Below, one piece after another: positions 10,800 to 21,689 of a stretch of 64,000 nucleotides of DNA; the stretch's first letter is position 1; every line of letters starts with the position of its first letter. Origin of the DNA: Nymphalis io. Taxonomy: Eukaryota > Arthropoda > Insecta > Lepidoptera > Nymphalidae. Where the stretch lies: positions 1,773,501-1,837,500 of the forward strand of contig NC_065894.1 of NCBI RefSeq assembly GCF_905147045.1. Reading direction: 5' to 3'. The position numbers and the translations under genes are program-made. The notes beneath the pieces are model-generated. The model searched no databases. It was not told where the DNA came from and saw nothing but the letters and a program-made list of their open reading frames with translations.

Positions 10800-13788
10800 T
10801 ATGTATGACAAGAGATCATATGATCAATGTAGATTGTTAGCACTTGATGTAAAAATAATTTGTGTCGCGATCTTTCTAATTAATCAAATTATGTCATTTA
10901 TATTTTTTTCTTTTTGAAGTCAAGGAAACGACAAGGACGTCACAAGCCGTATTTAAGCAACGTGGCAAATAAGCCTTGAAACCATGTCATAAAAAGCCTT
11001 TGTCCTGCAGTGAGATGTACTGACAATGACAATTGTACTATAAAAAATCAATAAAAAGATGCCTTAAATTAATTATCGAGATTAAATTAAACCTTAATTC
11101 ATCTAAGATTCTTCTGGGAGGAACCGGCAAGGAACTGTATTAACTTTACCGAGCTCATGTAAATAGTCTTATATAAAATAACATGATTTTTAATATAAGA
11201 TTTAATTATATTTCTTAGCAAAAATATCAGTTTATTTACTAAATTAATTGACGTATAAAAACAACTTAAGCGATTTTGATGTATACTTCGCATCAATAAA
11301 GCTTATGTTTCTTTGGATATTTTCACAACATTACATATTATATAAGAGGAAATACTTTTGACGTTGTTTTGAAATGTTATTATTACTCTAATAACTTTGA
11401 TAAGAAAAGTTTATACATGATATAGTTGGTGGGAAGTCATGTACATAATAACTGTTAGGTGATTGTGTTTTTGTTATATAAATATATATATATATATATA
11501 TAACAAAAATACTATATATAATATATGTCGTAGACATTACATAGGTATAATTTACACAGTATGTAACTCATAATTCTGTTAACTCCTTACATATTAATTT
11601 AAGTTATATCTCCAGGCAATGCCGCAGCAAATAGAAATATCAGTACACCTTCAATAAAGTAACCATAGAAAGTTATTAAATTTCTATTTGAAAAGGATAT
11701 TTCTGAAGGTTACGAGACGTTATTCGCAAGTAAAGGCTTATTCATATTTATTCAATTTAATTTTACATTCTTTGTAAACAAAATGTAATAAGTTATTTAT
11801 ATCGTCAAAAACTTTTTAATAAAAAAACTCGTATATTTTTTTATTAAACGACGTTCCTTTATGTTCGACCGCTTAATCTTCTATGTGGGTTGAAACAGAT
11901 TTAATTTTTTTCATTATGAAGTCAGAATATTTTATTACATATTTTTCTCATTCCCCTTTTCCCATGGATATAACCGTGACAATTTCATAAGTAATATTCG
12001 TACTAAATTTTTCTCAACCGTACGTTTTCGTATTTTTATTTTACTATTTTTCTATCTGTATATCAATTTTTTTACAATTATTATTAGTCATTCAGATTTC
12101 GGACGGGTACACTAAGGTTTTACATAGAACGTTTATATTAAAGGGCAAACATACAAAAAAATCTCGTTGGATCCAGGACTCTTCGCAAGCGTACGCAGTA
12201 AAATCATCAAAATTTCATTGATATAGAATGAACTGGTTTTAATACGCATGGAGAACAAATAAATAAATATTCATTTTATTAGTTACGGATATGTTTCACG
12301 CAAACTATTATCTAAAATTATCAACGCAAGTTAATGAAGATTTATAAATTTCAAAAATGCAATTCTTTTAAAAATTTGTACTGCTACATATGCATTTGCA
12401 AAACACGAATTCTATGTAATCTTCATTTTTGTCTAGAAGTATAATATTACTCCTTAGAAAAATAAATAGCAATCAAAATAAAAACATTTGAGACAAAATT
12501 GCTTTTCTTAAATTTGTGTATAAACTTTCGGATTTATTAAGATATGTCTTGAAGAACGTATTGGAATAATAATGTTTAGTAAGATGTATTAGCATCAGTG
12601 CAGACTGACCGGGAATGGATTTAGAGATAATGTAATATTTATATTTTATATCTCAGAACTAATCCGTTATTGCATCCGTAAAGTTGAAACGGTGAGTTAT
12701 TTTTTAATAAATTTTAAATGGGAATAAAATTATTACGTATAAATTTATTCATACATCTTTCAAGAAAAATGATTGCTTCATTTAAATTTAAATTCAATAA
12801 TAGATTATACTTTAAGTTGTTTTTTAAATACATAAATATATTTTTTCTACAAAAAATACAACAATTCTTCAAAATGCTGAATGTGTCGGTCTGCATATTT
12901 GTCTGAGTAAGCGCATATACATCAATCACTGGTTTAATTTTAGGACTATGTTGGCTGTATTCTGCGGCAACATATAGTTTTGTACACAAAAAATAAAAGC
13001 TATCGGATGCGCGAAACCCCGAAAATCAGATCCAAGGTTATAATAAGCGAAGGCACATTGCATCAGATGTTCTAAAACTAAAAAGATAGCTAGGTTTATT
13101 GAATCCCAATGGAATTCAGCTCGCCGAATCAACCAAATACCAATAAAACTGATAAACGAATAAATGACGTTCAATCAAAACATTCGTACATTTTAAACCA
13201 ATACCGAAAACTATGGGGAAAATTCACTCGAAAGCTGTTTTCCTTTCCAATTCGTGAGCGTGGCGTGTTCCAACTATTTCCATATTATTACTAATTCCAA
13301 CTCCTCTCAACTTATTTACACGAAGTTCGAACAAGTCGAGCATGTAACTTAATTTAAAACTTGACACTGTGTTTCGATGTGAACGTATCAAATAAACGTT
13401 AAGAAAGTTCCAAGTTCTAACGCATTTAAATGAATCGTTGATTCTGGAAATAGAACAATGTAATCGTTAAAAGAATTTGTTCTAATAATTCTGATCAGTT
13501 CACTTATTTCTTGTATAATGAATGATAAGGACACATATTTGACGAAATGTATCTAATGAAAATCTGCCCAATATGATACAACTCGAAGCGAAGCAGCTTG
13601 ATGGAATAAGCCCAAAACCTTCTCTTTAACAGGACCTAAAGCCCACGCTTAACAGCGAAGCGCTAACAGATGGTTACTCCCTGTAGGGTTATAGGTTATA
13701 TCTTCTGCTACGAACAAATGCAAGGACAACATTATACTCAATTGTCAGTGTGACTCCAATCGTAGATTACTATATTAATTATGCTTTT
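10800..13788. other. AT-rich non-coding stretch with an AT hairpin
   Basis: No gene was recognised. At 11468-11509 a 13-base inverted repeat (TTTTTGTTATATA / TATATAACAAAAA) encloses an AT microsatellite and could extrude a long hairpin. At about 13580-13670 a segment reading AGCAGCTTGATGGAATAAGC, AAAACCTTCTC may be a very old family A 3' half. Open frames near 12714-13294 lie on both strands of the same AT-rich DNA and show no motif. Confidence 0.45.
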
Positions 13789-13798
13789 TACATGTTAC

Positions 13799-13800
<2 letters not shown>

Positions 13801-13876
<76 letters not shown>

Positions 13877-14184
13877 CCGAGATGGCCTAGTGGTAAGAAC
13901 GCGTGAATCTTAACCGATGATCGTGGGTTCAAACCCGGGCAAGCACCACTGAATTTTCATGTGCTTAATTTGTGTTTATAATTCATCTCGTGCTTAACGG
14001 TGAAGGAAAACATCGTGAGGAAACCTGCATGTGTCTAATTTCATTGAAATTCTGCCACATGTGTATTCTACCAACCCGCATTGGAGCAGCGTGGTGGAAT
14101 AAGCTCCAAACCTTCTCCTCAAAAGGGAGAGGAGGCCTTAGCCCAGCAGTGGGACATTAACAGGCTGTTACTGTACTGTTACTG
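13801..14184 (+). repeat. Family A SINE, full length, with 75-base A run at its 5' end
   Basis: The element proper starts at 13876 (GCCGAGATGGCCTAGTGG) with a tRNA-like head: A-box-like TGGCCTAGTGGTAAG and B-box-like GGGTTCAAACCC. A tRNA-unrelated body follows (GTGCTTAATTTGTG, GGTGAAGGAAAACATCGTG, CCAACCCGCATTGGAGCAGC) and a simple tail of CTGTTACTGT units. The 12-base duplication TACATGTTACCT flanks it at 13789-13800 and 14185-14196, and the 75 A residues at 13801-13875 lie inside that duplication, so they belong to the insertion. The tRNA-like part is not a tRNA gene. Open frames read through this copy recur in every other copy and are not genes. Confidence 0.9.
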
Positions 14185-14384
14185 TACATGTTACCTACGC
14201 TAAGGCTAGATACGAATCTCTTCATCGGTTATCCAGTGACTGCTTAATGTTTATATTATTCTATATTATAAAGAGATAAGGTAAATAGGGATAAGCAAGA
14301 TTAATAGAAAGTGGAGTCTTTAATTAAAAAAAAAAGTTATACTTTACTATAATATTCAATTTTGATTCGACTTTTCAATGATTT

Positions 14385-14472
14385 AAGCTACCATCGATTC
14401 AGAATGTCGATTCTACTGCAAAGAATCGGCAAGAAATTCGGTAGTTACTCTTTCTCTCAAATGAGATACAAA
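14385..14472 (-). repeat. Family D repeat fragment
   Basis: Plus-strand blocks AGCTACCATCGATTCAGAAT, GTCGATTCTACTG, ATCGGCAAGAAATTCGGTAG and TTACTCTTTCTC match, reversed, the family D core (CTTGCCGGTTCTT, GTAGAATCTACATTCCGAA). Confidence 0.6.
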
Positions 14473-15135
14473 GTTAATAGAATCATCCACATAATAATCA
14501 ACGAGTTTTTATAAATAAACCTACGGGTAGATTGAAAATAATGTAAACTAATCCTTTGCAAATATATATATTTTTTAAATAGTTCATTTAGAGATAGCGA
14601 TCAAATTAAGCATTTATATATAAAGGAAAAGATTAGTTGAAACGTAACCGCGGATAAACTACTAACTACGATTCCCGTTTTAATTAAGTTTATGATTTTT
14701 CATTCCACAATATGAAAGTTGAATTTTTTTTATACTATTTTAGTTTGGTCTGCGTTTAATAATATACTGAGTTGAGATTTCGAAATAATAAATGGAATCA
14801 AAGAAGTGCCAATTGTTGAAAATTAAAAGTTTCACTAGGAAATAATATAGTATTATGGAACGATGTTTTGATCAATGATTTTTTTTAAAATATCTTTGAC
14901 AATATCATATAGGTATATTTTCAGAGTTTTGGCTGTACTTCACAAGGACTCAAGGGAGCGGAACAAAACGAAACGAAACATAGGAAATCGTGCAGAACAG
15001 TAATAAATAACAAGAAAATAGATACGTATTTTTAAATTATAATTCATTCTTAAACGACTCTGATTTAAATGCACGAGTCACCGACAAGATTTCGACGTGT
15101 ACGTTCTATACCGACAGAAACCCTAGGAGATAAGA

Positions 15136-15240
15136 TAATTTATTTATTTATATTTTATTTCACATTACATTAAAAGTACATAAGAATATAAATATAATAT
15201 AATCAATTATAAGGGATAGATATTTAGAATTTAATACTTT
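15136..15240 (-). mobile_element. Possible LINE 3' end with TAAA-type tail
   Basis: On the minus strand this reads TATGTACTTTTAATGTAATG, then GAAATAAAATATAAATAAATAAA. That is a 3' untranslated end with an (AAAT)n tail, as in lepidopteran non-LTR elements. No coding sequence remains. Confidence 0.4.
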
Positions 15241-15262
15241 TAGTAGAAGGTATTAATATTAA

Positions 15263-15382
15263 TATTCCACCAACCCGCATTGGAGCAGCGTGGTGGAATA
15301 AGCTCCAAACCTTCTCCTCAAAATGAGGAGAGGAGGCCTTTAGCCCAGCAGTGGGACATTCACAGGCTGTTTCGGATTTCGG
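15263..15382 (+). repeat. Family A SINE, 5'-truncated, CGG-type tail
   Basis: It starts within the body at TTCCACCAACCCGCATTGG and ends ACAGGCTGTTTCGGATTTCGG. The 11-base duplication ATTAATATTAA flanks it at 15252-15262 and 15383-15393. It carries the variant ATGAGGAGAGGAGGCCTTTA and a TTTCGG tail, shared with the copy at 57517-57869, so it defines a subfamily. Confidence 0.85.
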
Positions 15383-15473
15383 ATTAATATTAAGTAAAAT
15401 AATTTGGTAAGATGGCATAATAATGGACTTACAAATAAATAAAAAAAATGTCACATTAATACGAATAAATAAT

Positions 15474-15605
15474 CTAGACTAATATTATAAATGCGAAAGT
15501 AACTCTGTCTATCTGTTACGCTTTCACGGCTAAGACATTGAACTAAATTTGATGTCACTTGGTTTGATGGAAATCGCTTTCAGACAGTCTTTTATTCACT
15601 ACATT
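15474..15605 (+). repeat. Family E repeat
   Basis: It starts CTAGACTAATATTATAAATG, then CGAAAGTAACTCTGTCTATC, TGTTACGCTTTCACGGC. This opening is common in lepidopteran genomes. The class of element is unknown to me. Confidence 0.5.
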
Positions 15606-15654
15606 CACTAGTAAAATAATAATATCCTGGGGCATTATTCACACAGGGCCATGT

Positions 15655-15815
15655 GATCGCAAGGTAAGCTTATTATGGAAACCAGACAACTGATATATTA
15701 ATTTTCTTTTGTAAATACATACTTATATAGATAATTACACCCAGACTCAGGACAAACATACATGTTCATTCACACAAATGTCTGTCCTAGGTGGGAATCG
15801 AACCCTCTAAAACAT
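15655..15815 (-). repeat. tRNA-related lepidopteran repeat, reversed
   Basis: Plus-strand landmarks are CCAGACAACTGATATATTAA, AATACATACTTATATAGATA, CACCCAGACTCAGGACA and GTGGGAATCGAACCCTC. On the minus strand the last block is a B-box-like GGGTTCGATTCCCAC. I recognise this order from many lepidopteran introns. It is a SINE or SINE-like relic. Confidence 0.55.
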
Positions 15816-15819
15816 TCTA

Positions 15820-17680
15820 TAATTTTATTGCCTTTCAAAAACACGTTACTCATTCTTGAATGAATAGCATAAGGTACATAAAAATCGTTAATATTAATAT
15901 CATTAGCATCTTTTTATATAGAAAGGAATGTTTACCTTAATATACAAGTACTGTTATTTACTTACTTCCCATGGAAAGTCATTTGAGTACTAATTTGATG
16001 TTTGTCACAAATGTATATTAGATTTTTACCATAGTTTTGTTTTTTTTTTGTTGATTTGTTCTATTAATTTTGTGAAATAATTAAATTAAATGCAAAAACT
16101 TTTTTTATAACTGCGAAGTTAAAACAATGATGGTTAGTTTTAAGTTAAACTGGATAAAATGTGTCCTATGTTGGTCTTCTGACACGGCGACTCGTAAACT
16201 ATTTATGATACAAAAATTTCTCCAACTCAAGAGATTGTAATATCTGTAAAAGGCTCCTCAGATAAAAAAGAATACTTCAAGTCTCAATAGTTTGCTTAAA
16301 TGCAGCTTCTGAATAGTTTTGGCATATTTACGTGATAAAGATCGAAAATAGTCTACTGAGAACCTGATGCTCTTTCTAAAACTTGGTCATGAAATGTAAA
16401 ACAACAAAATGCTATATAACTTTGGATGCCAGATGGCCGAGTAGTGGAACATGTGAACTTTAACAGTTACAGTACGCTAGACACAATAGCTAAGTAATAG
16501 CTACAACGTCTTTGGGCATCTAATGCCAAAGAAAATGTTAAGTAGCTTTTTTGTACAAACATCCACACGCCTGTTCTATTAAAATTATCTCCTGATTAGT
16601 CTAATAGTTCCATAGAACGAAGCGAAGATACAATATTTTTATATATTTTTCGAGGCACAGTCTGCTACTGAGATATTGGCAGGAAAACCCATCTTATTGA
16701 TTATCTTATATATTGATATCTTATTGATTTAACCTAAAATTTTAGCCTAAGATCTTCATTGAGATCGAGAGCAGCCACTACATCAACGAGGTCAAAATTA
16801 TAGATGAAATTTATTATTTCTGAATTTGTTACAAATTGGTCTTTGAGATGTAACAATTAGCCGAGTGATAAGTTTTGGTCATTTATTACATATACCACTC
16901 ATCAATGTACAAAGTATTTAATGACAATTGAGAACATTAAGACAAATGAGCAAAATAAATGCTAATGTTTGTCCGTTGTTACTGACTGTCAGAAATATAA
17001 ACCGCTTTTTATTGCATTTGTATCATTTCGCTACCAACCATCTATGATGTTATGAAATAATCCTCGATCATAAATGGACCTAAATTCAATAAAGCTTCAA
17101 TGCGTTATACATTGTTTTTTCTTTACAAGAACTTTATACTGCATTATACTGAAAGCAGTTTAAACAAACTCTATAGCTTAAAAAACATAGCTTTAGTTTT
17201 AAAATGTTATGTACCTCTAAGTAATTCTTAACTTTGACTTGAGGCGCTAAATTCATTTCTGTACGAGAAGTATCGACAGCATTGCTTAATACCAGCAGCG
17301 ACTTCGATTTACCATATAAAATCAGTCTTTATTTTAAAGTGAGTAAGAGCTATAATAGCTTATTATATAAATTGGTAGCGTGTATATTAGAAACTCAACG
17401 AGCCTTAGTGCCTCTCAAATTGAAAGTGTTTTAAGTATTGAACATTGGAAATTTTAACAGCTTAATATAAAATCAAAAGATTTTTAGTTTTCAATACACC
17501 TCTCGAAACATTATTCTTTGTAAAAAAATATAGTTTTATATAGTTTTAATAATTATCTTAACATATTATTTTTATTTGTTTTAAGAACGCCAAGTTATTC
17601 TCTGAATCACTTTTCTAATATTTCTATTTAATATCTAGCTGGTCATTTTAAGGGTTTATAGTCGAAGCATAGATATTACG
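15820..17680. other. AT-rich non-coding stretch
   Basis: No gene was recognised. A short tRNA-head-like phrase (GATGGCCGAGTAGTGG, about 16432-16447) may be another SINE relic but has no body. Confidence 0.45.
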
Positions 17681-17683
17681 CTT

Positions 17684-18052
17684 GACTGCCACGTTGGTCT
17701 AGTGGCTAGATATAAGGTCGCTGATCCGGAGATCCTTGGTTGAAATCTCAGGTTGGGTCAATAAAACGTTATTGGGTTTTTATATCAGAAAATTCTCAAT
17801 AGCAGCCCGGACTCTGGAAGTTGGAAGTGTGTACACTCCCGTGCCTCGGAAAGCATTTAAAGCTGTTGGTCCTGCGCCTGAACTATTTCCGGTCGTGTCG
17901 GATTGCCGTCCCATCGGATTATGAGAGTTAGGGAATGGAGAGTGCATCTGTGTTTACGCACATACTTGTGCACTATAATATGTCCTGTGCTAGTAGAAAG
18001 CTAATCTCTCTTGAGATTGGCCGCCGTGGCTGAAATCGGTCTGGAGGACCTT
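17684..18052 (+). repeat. Family C tRNA-derived SINE, near full length
   Basis: The head has A-box-like TTGGTCTAGTGGCTAGA and a degraded B box (GGTTGAAATCTC). The body then runs CAATAAAACGTTATTGGG, AAAATTCTCAATAGCAGCCC, CTCCCGTGCCTCGGAAAGCA, GTCGTGTCGGATTGCCGTCC, TTGTGCACTATAATATGTCC, GAGATTGGCCGCCGTGGC and ends at TCGGTCTGGAGGACC. It is the longest family C copy in the window and serves as the reference for the others. The frame at 17736-17924 lies inside it and is not a gene. Confidence 0.85.
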
Positions 18053-18054
18053 AC

Positions 18055-19285
18055 TTATGCTACAATATTTATTGCATTCATTTTTAAATATAGCAGGTTT
18101 AAAGATATTTTTAAAGATACAAATTTCTGTTAGCTGTTAAATTCAGCGAATAAGAATTGAATCTGTGAATTTTCTTGTAAGTCTTAAAAGCTTATATTTA
18201 ATGATAGAACAAGAGTATATTAACATTACAGACTTAAAGTCTGTTTGAAGAAGTCTGTTTTAAAATTAAAGTCGCAGTTCTTCTTAGTGGCTCTCTACAT
18301 TAGAGGACAAAGTTTGCCTTAAAATCAAACATCTATATAATATTATAGCTTAGACATGTACTGTACAGTCATTTGGAGTATAATTTCATATTTTTCCAAT
18401 CTTTCTTTGACAAATAAGACATGGACAAATTAAATTATATACAAATAAACTATTAGACTTAAACTGTATAAAGATCGCATTATAGCTTTTAGCAAATTCT
18501 TTAGACGAAGTAAGACTGGGTAAGAATTGATCAAGATTGTTTCGTTAACTTTTTTTGATTATATTTAGATAAATGTTTAATCTTTTCGTTTACTAGTTTA
18601 TGCTTAGTTATTTATTAATTAATTACAGCTTCAATAAAACGCATAAAATAATAACTTCTCCAAAAGTAAATATTTTAATATAATTTAATAATTATAGTGG
18701 AACACAAAACAGATCTTGCTACGTCTCCAATATAGCATGGCACGTAAAAGATTTAAATCTCGCAACATGTGATGTCAGCCTCGCTTCCTTATTTACTACT
18801 TGCTTTCGAAGTTTCGAATATATGTGGAGATAGCATTTATTTTAATGTTGTACAACTGTTTTTACCACGTTAAATGCGCAAATTATGCAAAGGCAGACAT
18901 CATTTCAAAATATATTATCTTCCAGTCGACATTTGATGGAGATATAATTATGATACTAAGACTGAAAAGAAAGATAAAAGTAAGGAAAAAGAAAAACAAA
19001 CATATTTGCTATCACAATTATATTTTATTTTTATTTAATACTTACCAGCTTATAGTCGGCAAATGTCAACCCGCATTGGAGCAGATTGTTGGTATAAATG
19101 GTACAAGGCTATTACATTACTTTTACTTTTTTAATTTAAATGAACATTAATACAATTGAATTACTTTTTCAATAACCAAATATTAGCTGCAGAAATCATT
19201 TCATATAATTCTTAAAAAATAGATTCTAAGAGTCATTACTTTATATATTTCTAATTATATATGATTACAATTATGCCTTACCAAT
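18055..19285. other. AT-rich non-coding stretch
   Basis: No gene was recognised. An open frame at 18800-19150 (116 codons) has no motif. Its lower part is lysine, isoleucine and tyrosine rich, as expected from AT-rich DNA. It also contains a short family A-like phrase, CAACCCGCATTGGAGCAG (19068-19085). Confidence 0.45.
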
Positions 19286-19289
19286 ATAT

Positions 19290-20858
19290 ATATCACTACC
19301 ACCTATCAGACGATCTTCCCGACATCTTGCTTTGATTGCTCTCAGGCAACTTGGAAACATTAAGGCTCCAGGAGATGACGGAACTAGCTCAGAGCTTCTC
19401 AAAGCAGGAGGCACACCAGTTCTGAGAGAGCTGGCTAACATCTTTAATTCCGTCCTCCACAATGGTATAACACCGAAGACATGGAGCAGAAGTGTGGTGG
19501 TGCTGTTTTTCAAGAAGGGCGATAAAGCTCTTCTGAAAAACTACCGCCCCATTTCACTTTTAAGCCATGTTTACAAATTGTTTTCACATTTGTTACAATC
19601 ACGAATCGACGACGACGAAATCACGACGATTCGTGATTGTAACAATTGTTTGTTACAATCACGAATCGTCTTGCCCGAAAATTCGAGGAACAGGCTGGGT
19701 TTCGAAAAGGCTTCAGTACCGTAGACCACATACATACACTAAGGCAAATAATACAGAAGACCGAGGAATATAATCAGCCTCTATGCCTAGCGTTTGTGGA
19801 CTACGAAAAAGCCTTTGATACCATCGAGACCTGGGCTGTTCTGGAATCCATGCAGAGATGCCTAATTGACTGTCGGTATGTCCAGGTGGTGAAGTGTTTG
19901 TACGAAGCCGCAACCATGACCGTCCAAGTACAAGATCAGAGCACAAGACCAATCCAATTGCATCGCGGGGTAAGACAGGGAGATGTAATTTCACCGAAAC
20001 TCTTTACCAATGCATTGAAGGACGTCTTCAAGACGCTCGATTGGAACGGACGCGGCATTAACATAAATGGCCAACACATTACACATCTGCGATTTGCCGA
20101 CGACATTGTCATCATGGCGGAGACTCTGCAGGATTTGGAAGAGATGCTAAACAGCCTGAGCAATTCTTCAAGACAAGTAGGTCTCGGGATGAACATTGAA
20201 AAGACCAAAATTATGGCAAACCGTCATTTATCCCCAAGACTAGTGGTCGTAAATGGCTCTCCACTTGAAGTTGTGCAGGAATACATCTACCTGGGCCAAA
20301 CTATAAAACTTGGTTGGCACAACTTTGAGAAGGAGGCTAAAAGAAGAATACGTTTGGGCTGGGCGGCATTCGGGAGGTTACGTCATATTTTTGAATCGTC
20401 GATCCCATCGTCGCTTAAGACCAGGGTCTTCAATCAGTGCGTCCTACCTGTAATGACTTACGGTGTCGAAACGTGGACACTTACCGTAGGACTGGTCCAC
20501 AAATTTAGGGTCGCTCAGCGAGCAATGGAACGTGCGATGCTTGGGGTTTCTCTAGCAGATAGAATCCGAAATGAGGACATTCGCCAGAGAACCAAAGTCA
20601 CCGACATCACGCGTAGAATTAGCTCGCTGAAGTGGAAGTGGGCTGGTCATGTCTCCAGGCGCATTGATGGCCGATGGAGCGGAACGTGTTAGAGTTGAGA
20701 CCACGCTTAGGCAAACGTAGTGTAGGACGCCCTGTGACAAGATGGGCCGACGATTTAAAAAAGGTGGCAGGTTCGGGACGGATGCGGACTGCCCAAGATC
20801 GGGATGGTTGGCGTTCTATGGGGGAGGCTTTCTTCCAGCAGTGGACGGCAAAAGGCTG

Positions 20859-20859
<1 letters not shown>
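19290..20859 (+). pseudogene. RTE-type non-LTR retrotransposon, 5'-truncated, broken reverse transcriptase
   Basis: Part of the reverse transcriptase and C-terminus of an RTE-clade LINE, close to elements annotated in Heliconius as endonuclease-reverse transcriptase. Visible motifs in order: NIKAPGDDG (about 19356), LLKNYRPISLLSH (about 19533), AFVDYEKAFD with the catalytic Asp (about 19790-19820), LHRGVRQGDVISP (about 19960) and FADD (about 20093-20104), then the C-terminal RLGKRSVGRPVTRWADDL and a stop at 20857-20859. The apurinic endonuclease half is missing. At least two frame changes break it: one near 19585-19670, where a local inverted and direct triplication sits, and one near 20665-20690, where the upstream frame stops at 20690-20692 while the C-terminus continues in another frame. 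It cannot encode an intact enzyme. Confidence 0.92.
19590..19670. repeat. Triplicated inverted/direct repeat inside the RTE frame
   Basis: TTGTTACAATCACGAATCG occurs at 19590-19608, inverted at 19627-19645 and direct again at 19650-19668. The inverted and third copies match for 21 bases (19625-19645 with 19650-19670) around a 4-base loop. The normal element has one copy here, so about 60 bases were added. Confidence 0.9.

Positions 20860-20889
<30 letters not shown>
20860..20889. repeat. TA microsatellite, 3' tail of the RTE element
   Basis: An AT run follows almost directly after the RTE stop codon. RTE elements typically have a very short 3' UTR ending in a simple repeat, so this is read as its tail. 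A second AT run at 21419-21440 flanks the other side of the next LINE. Confidence 0.7.
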
Positions 20890-20896
<7 letters not shown>

Positions 20897-21420
20897 TTAT
20901 TTATTTATTTATTTATTAGGGAAACATACAGCATATCGTATATTACAACTTAATATAATAATCATATTTTAACACTTATGCCAGTTAAGTTTCCACTACT
21001 GTTTTAACAGGGAAGTGGACTAATTTTGATGTTACATAAAATATAACTATTTATGACAAAGTGAAATTTTAACGTAAATATGGTTATGGTTAATTACTAA
21101 TAAGTATTTTTCACAAGATTATAAAATTTACTTAAACTATTTTTAAACAGATCAATGTGGTTGTATTTTCTATTATGACTATTACAAGATCTTAGAATAA
21201 AAGAATTTTTGAAATAATTAGTTTTATAAATGGGTATTGAAAAAGTATCCTGAGAGCGAGCGTTAAAACGAGGACACTTAAATAAAATCTCACTGAGCAG
21301 ATATGGAGAATCAATTAAATTATTTAATATTTTATAAAGAAACATTTGGTCTCTTTGTTCTCTACGTTCTTCAAGTGGCATAAAAACAGAGTCAGGAAAA
21401 GTAAATTTGTATCGCAACAT
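20890..21420 (-). pseudogene. LINE C-terminal fragment (107 codons) with (TAAA)n tail
   Basis: The minus strand, from 21420 down, encodes LEERREQRDQMFLYKILNNL, IDSPYLLSEILFKCPRF and a short NY..NSFI.RSCN segment, ending at a stop near 21097. This is the C-terminal region after the reverse transcriptase in many insect non-LTR elements (pattern RD..FLYK.L.G.IDSP.LL). It lines up with the minus-strand frame at 42514-42897. About 180 bases of 3' UTR follow, then a (TAAA)n tail, seen on the plus strand as TTTA repeats at about 20890-20918. The 5' end is truncated at 21420, exactly where an AT microsatellite begins. Confidence 0.75.
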
Positions 21421-21468
21421 ATATATATATATATATATAGGTTTGAAAAAAAATATATATATATATAG
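21419..21468. repeat. AT microsatellites
   Basis: Two AT runs (about 21419-21440 and 21454-21468) are separated by GGTTTGAAAAAAAA. The first directly abuts the truncated 5' end of the minus-strand LINE. Confidence 0.8.
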
Positions 21469-21585
21469 TGTCCTATCTATTGTAATTATTTTTATAACAT
21501 TTTATTTTGCTAAATCGCATAACTTTATAGGGACCGTCTATATATGTGTAATCGCAGGTTTGATTCTGGACCCTTCGACTATACC

Positions 21586-21670
21586 GTGTGGCCGTCGTCG
21601 CGTTTGGACTCTACTACCACTTACCATCAGGTGGAGTAGAGTCATTTGCCCTCCCAACGCATACAAAAAA
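21586..21670 (+). mobile_element. CR1-like LINE 3' end (hairpin and A tail)
   Basis: It reads GTGGCCGTCGTCGCGTTTGG, then a hairpin of GACTCTACTACC and GGTGGAGTAGAGTC around ACTTACCATCA, then ATTTGCCCTCCC and a short A tail at about 21664-21670. The same 3' end follows recognisable reverse transcriptase C-terminal coding at 29640-29875, which identifies it as a 5'-truncated LINE. Confidence 0.75.
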
Positions 21671-21689
21671 AACTATGTATTTGTTAAGA

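Noticed and set aside
12714..13294. Cluster of overlapping frames on both strands
   Set aside because: They overlap one another on opposite strands in AT-rich sequence, without motifs or favourable codon use.
13876..13950. tRNA gene (A box TGGCCTAGTGG and B box GGGTTCAAACCC)
   Set aside because: The same head recurs at many places, always followed by the same tRNA-unrelated body and tail. It is the promoter head of a SINE and not a functional tRNA.
18800..19150. 116-codon open frame
   Set aside because: Its composition follows the AT-rich DNA, it includes a family A-like phrase near its end, and no motif is visible.
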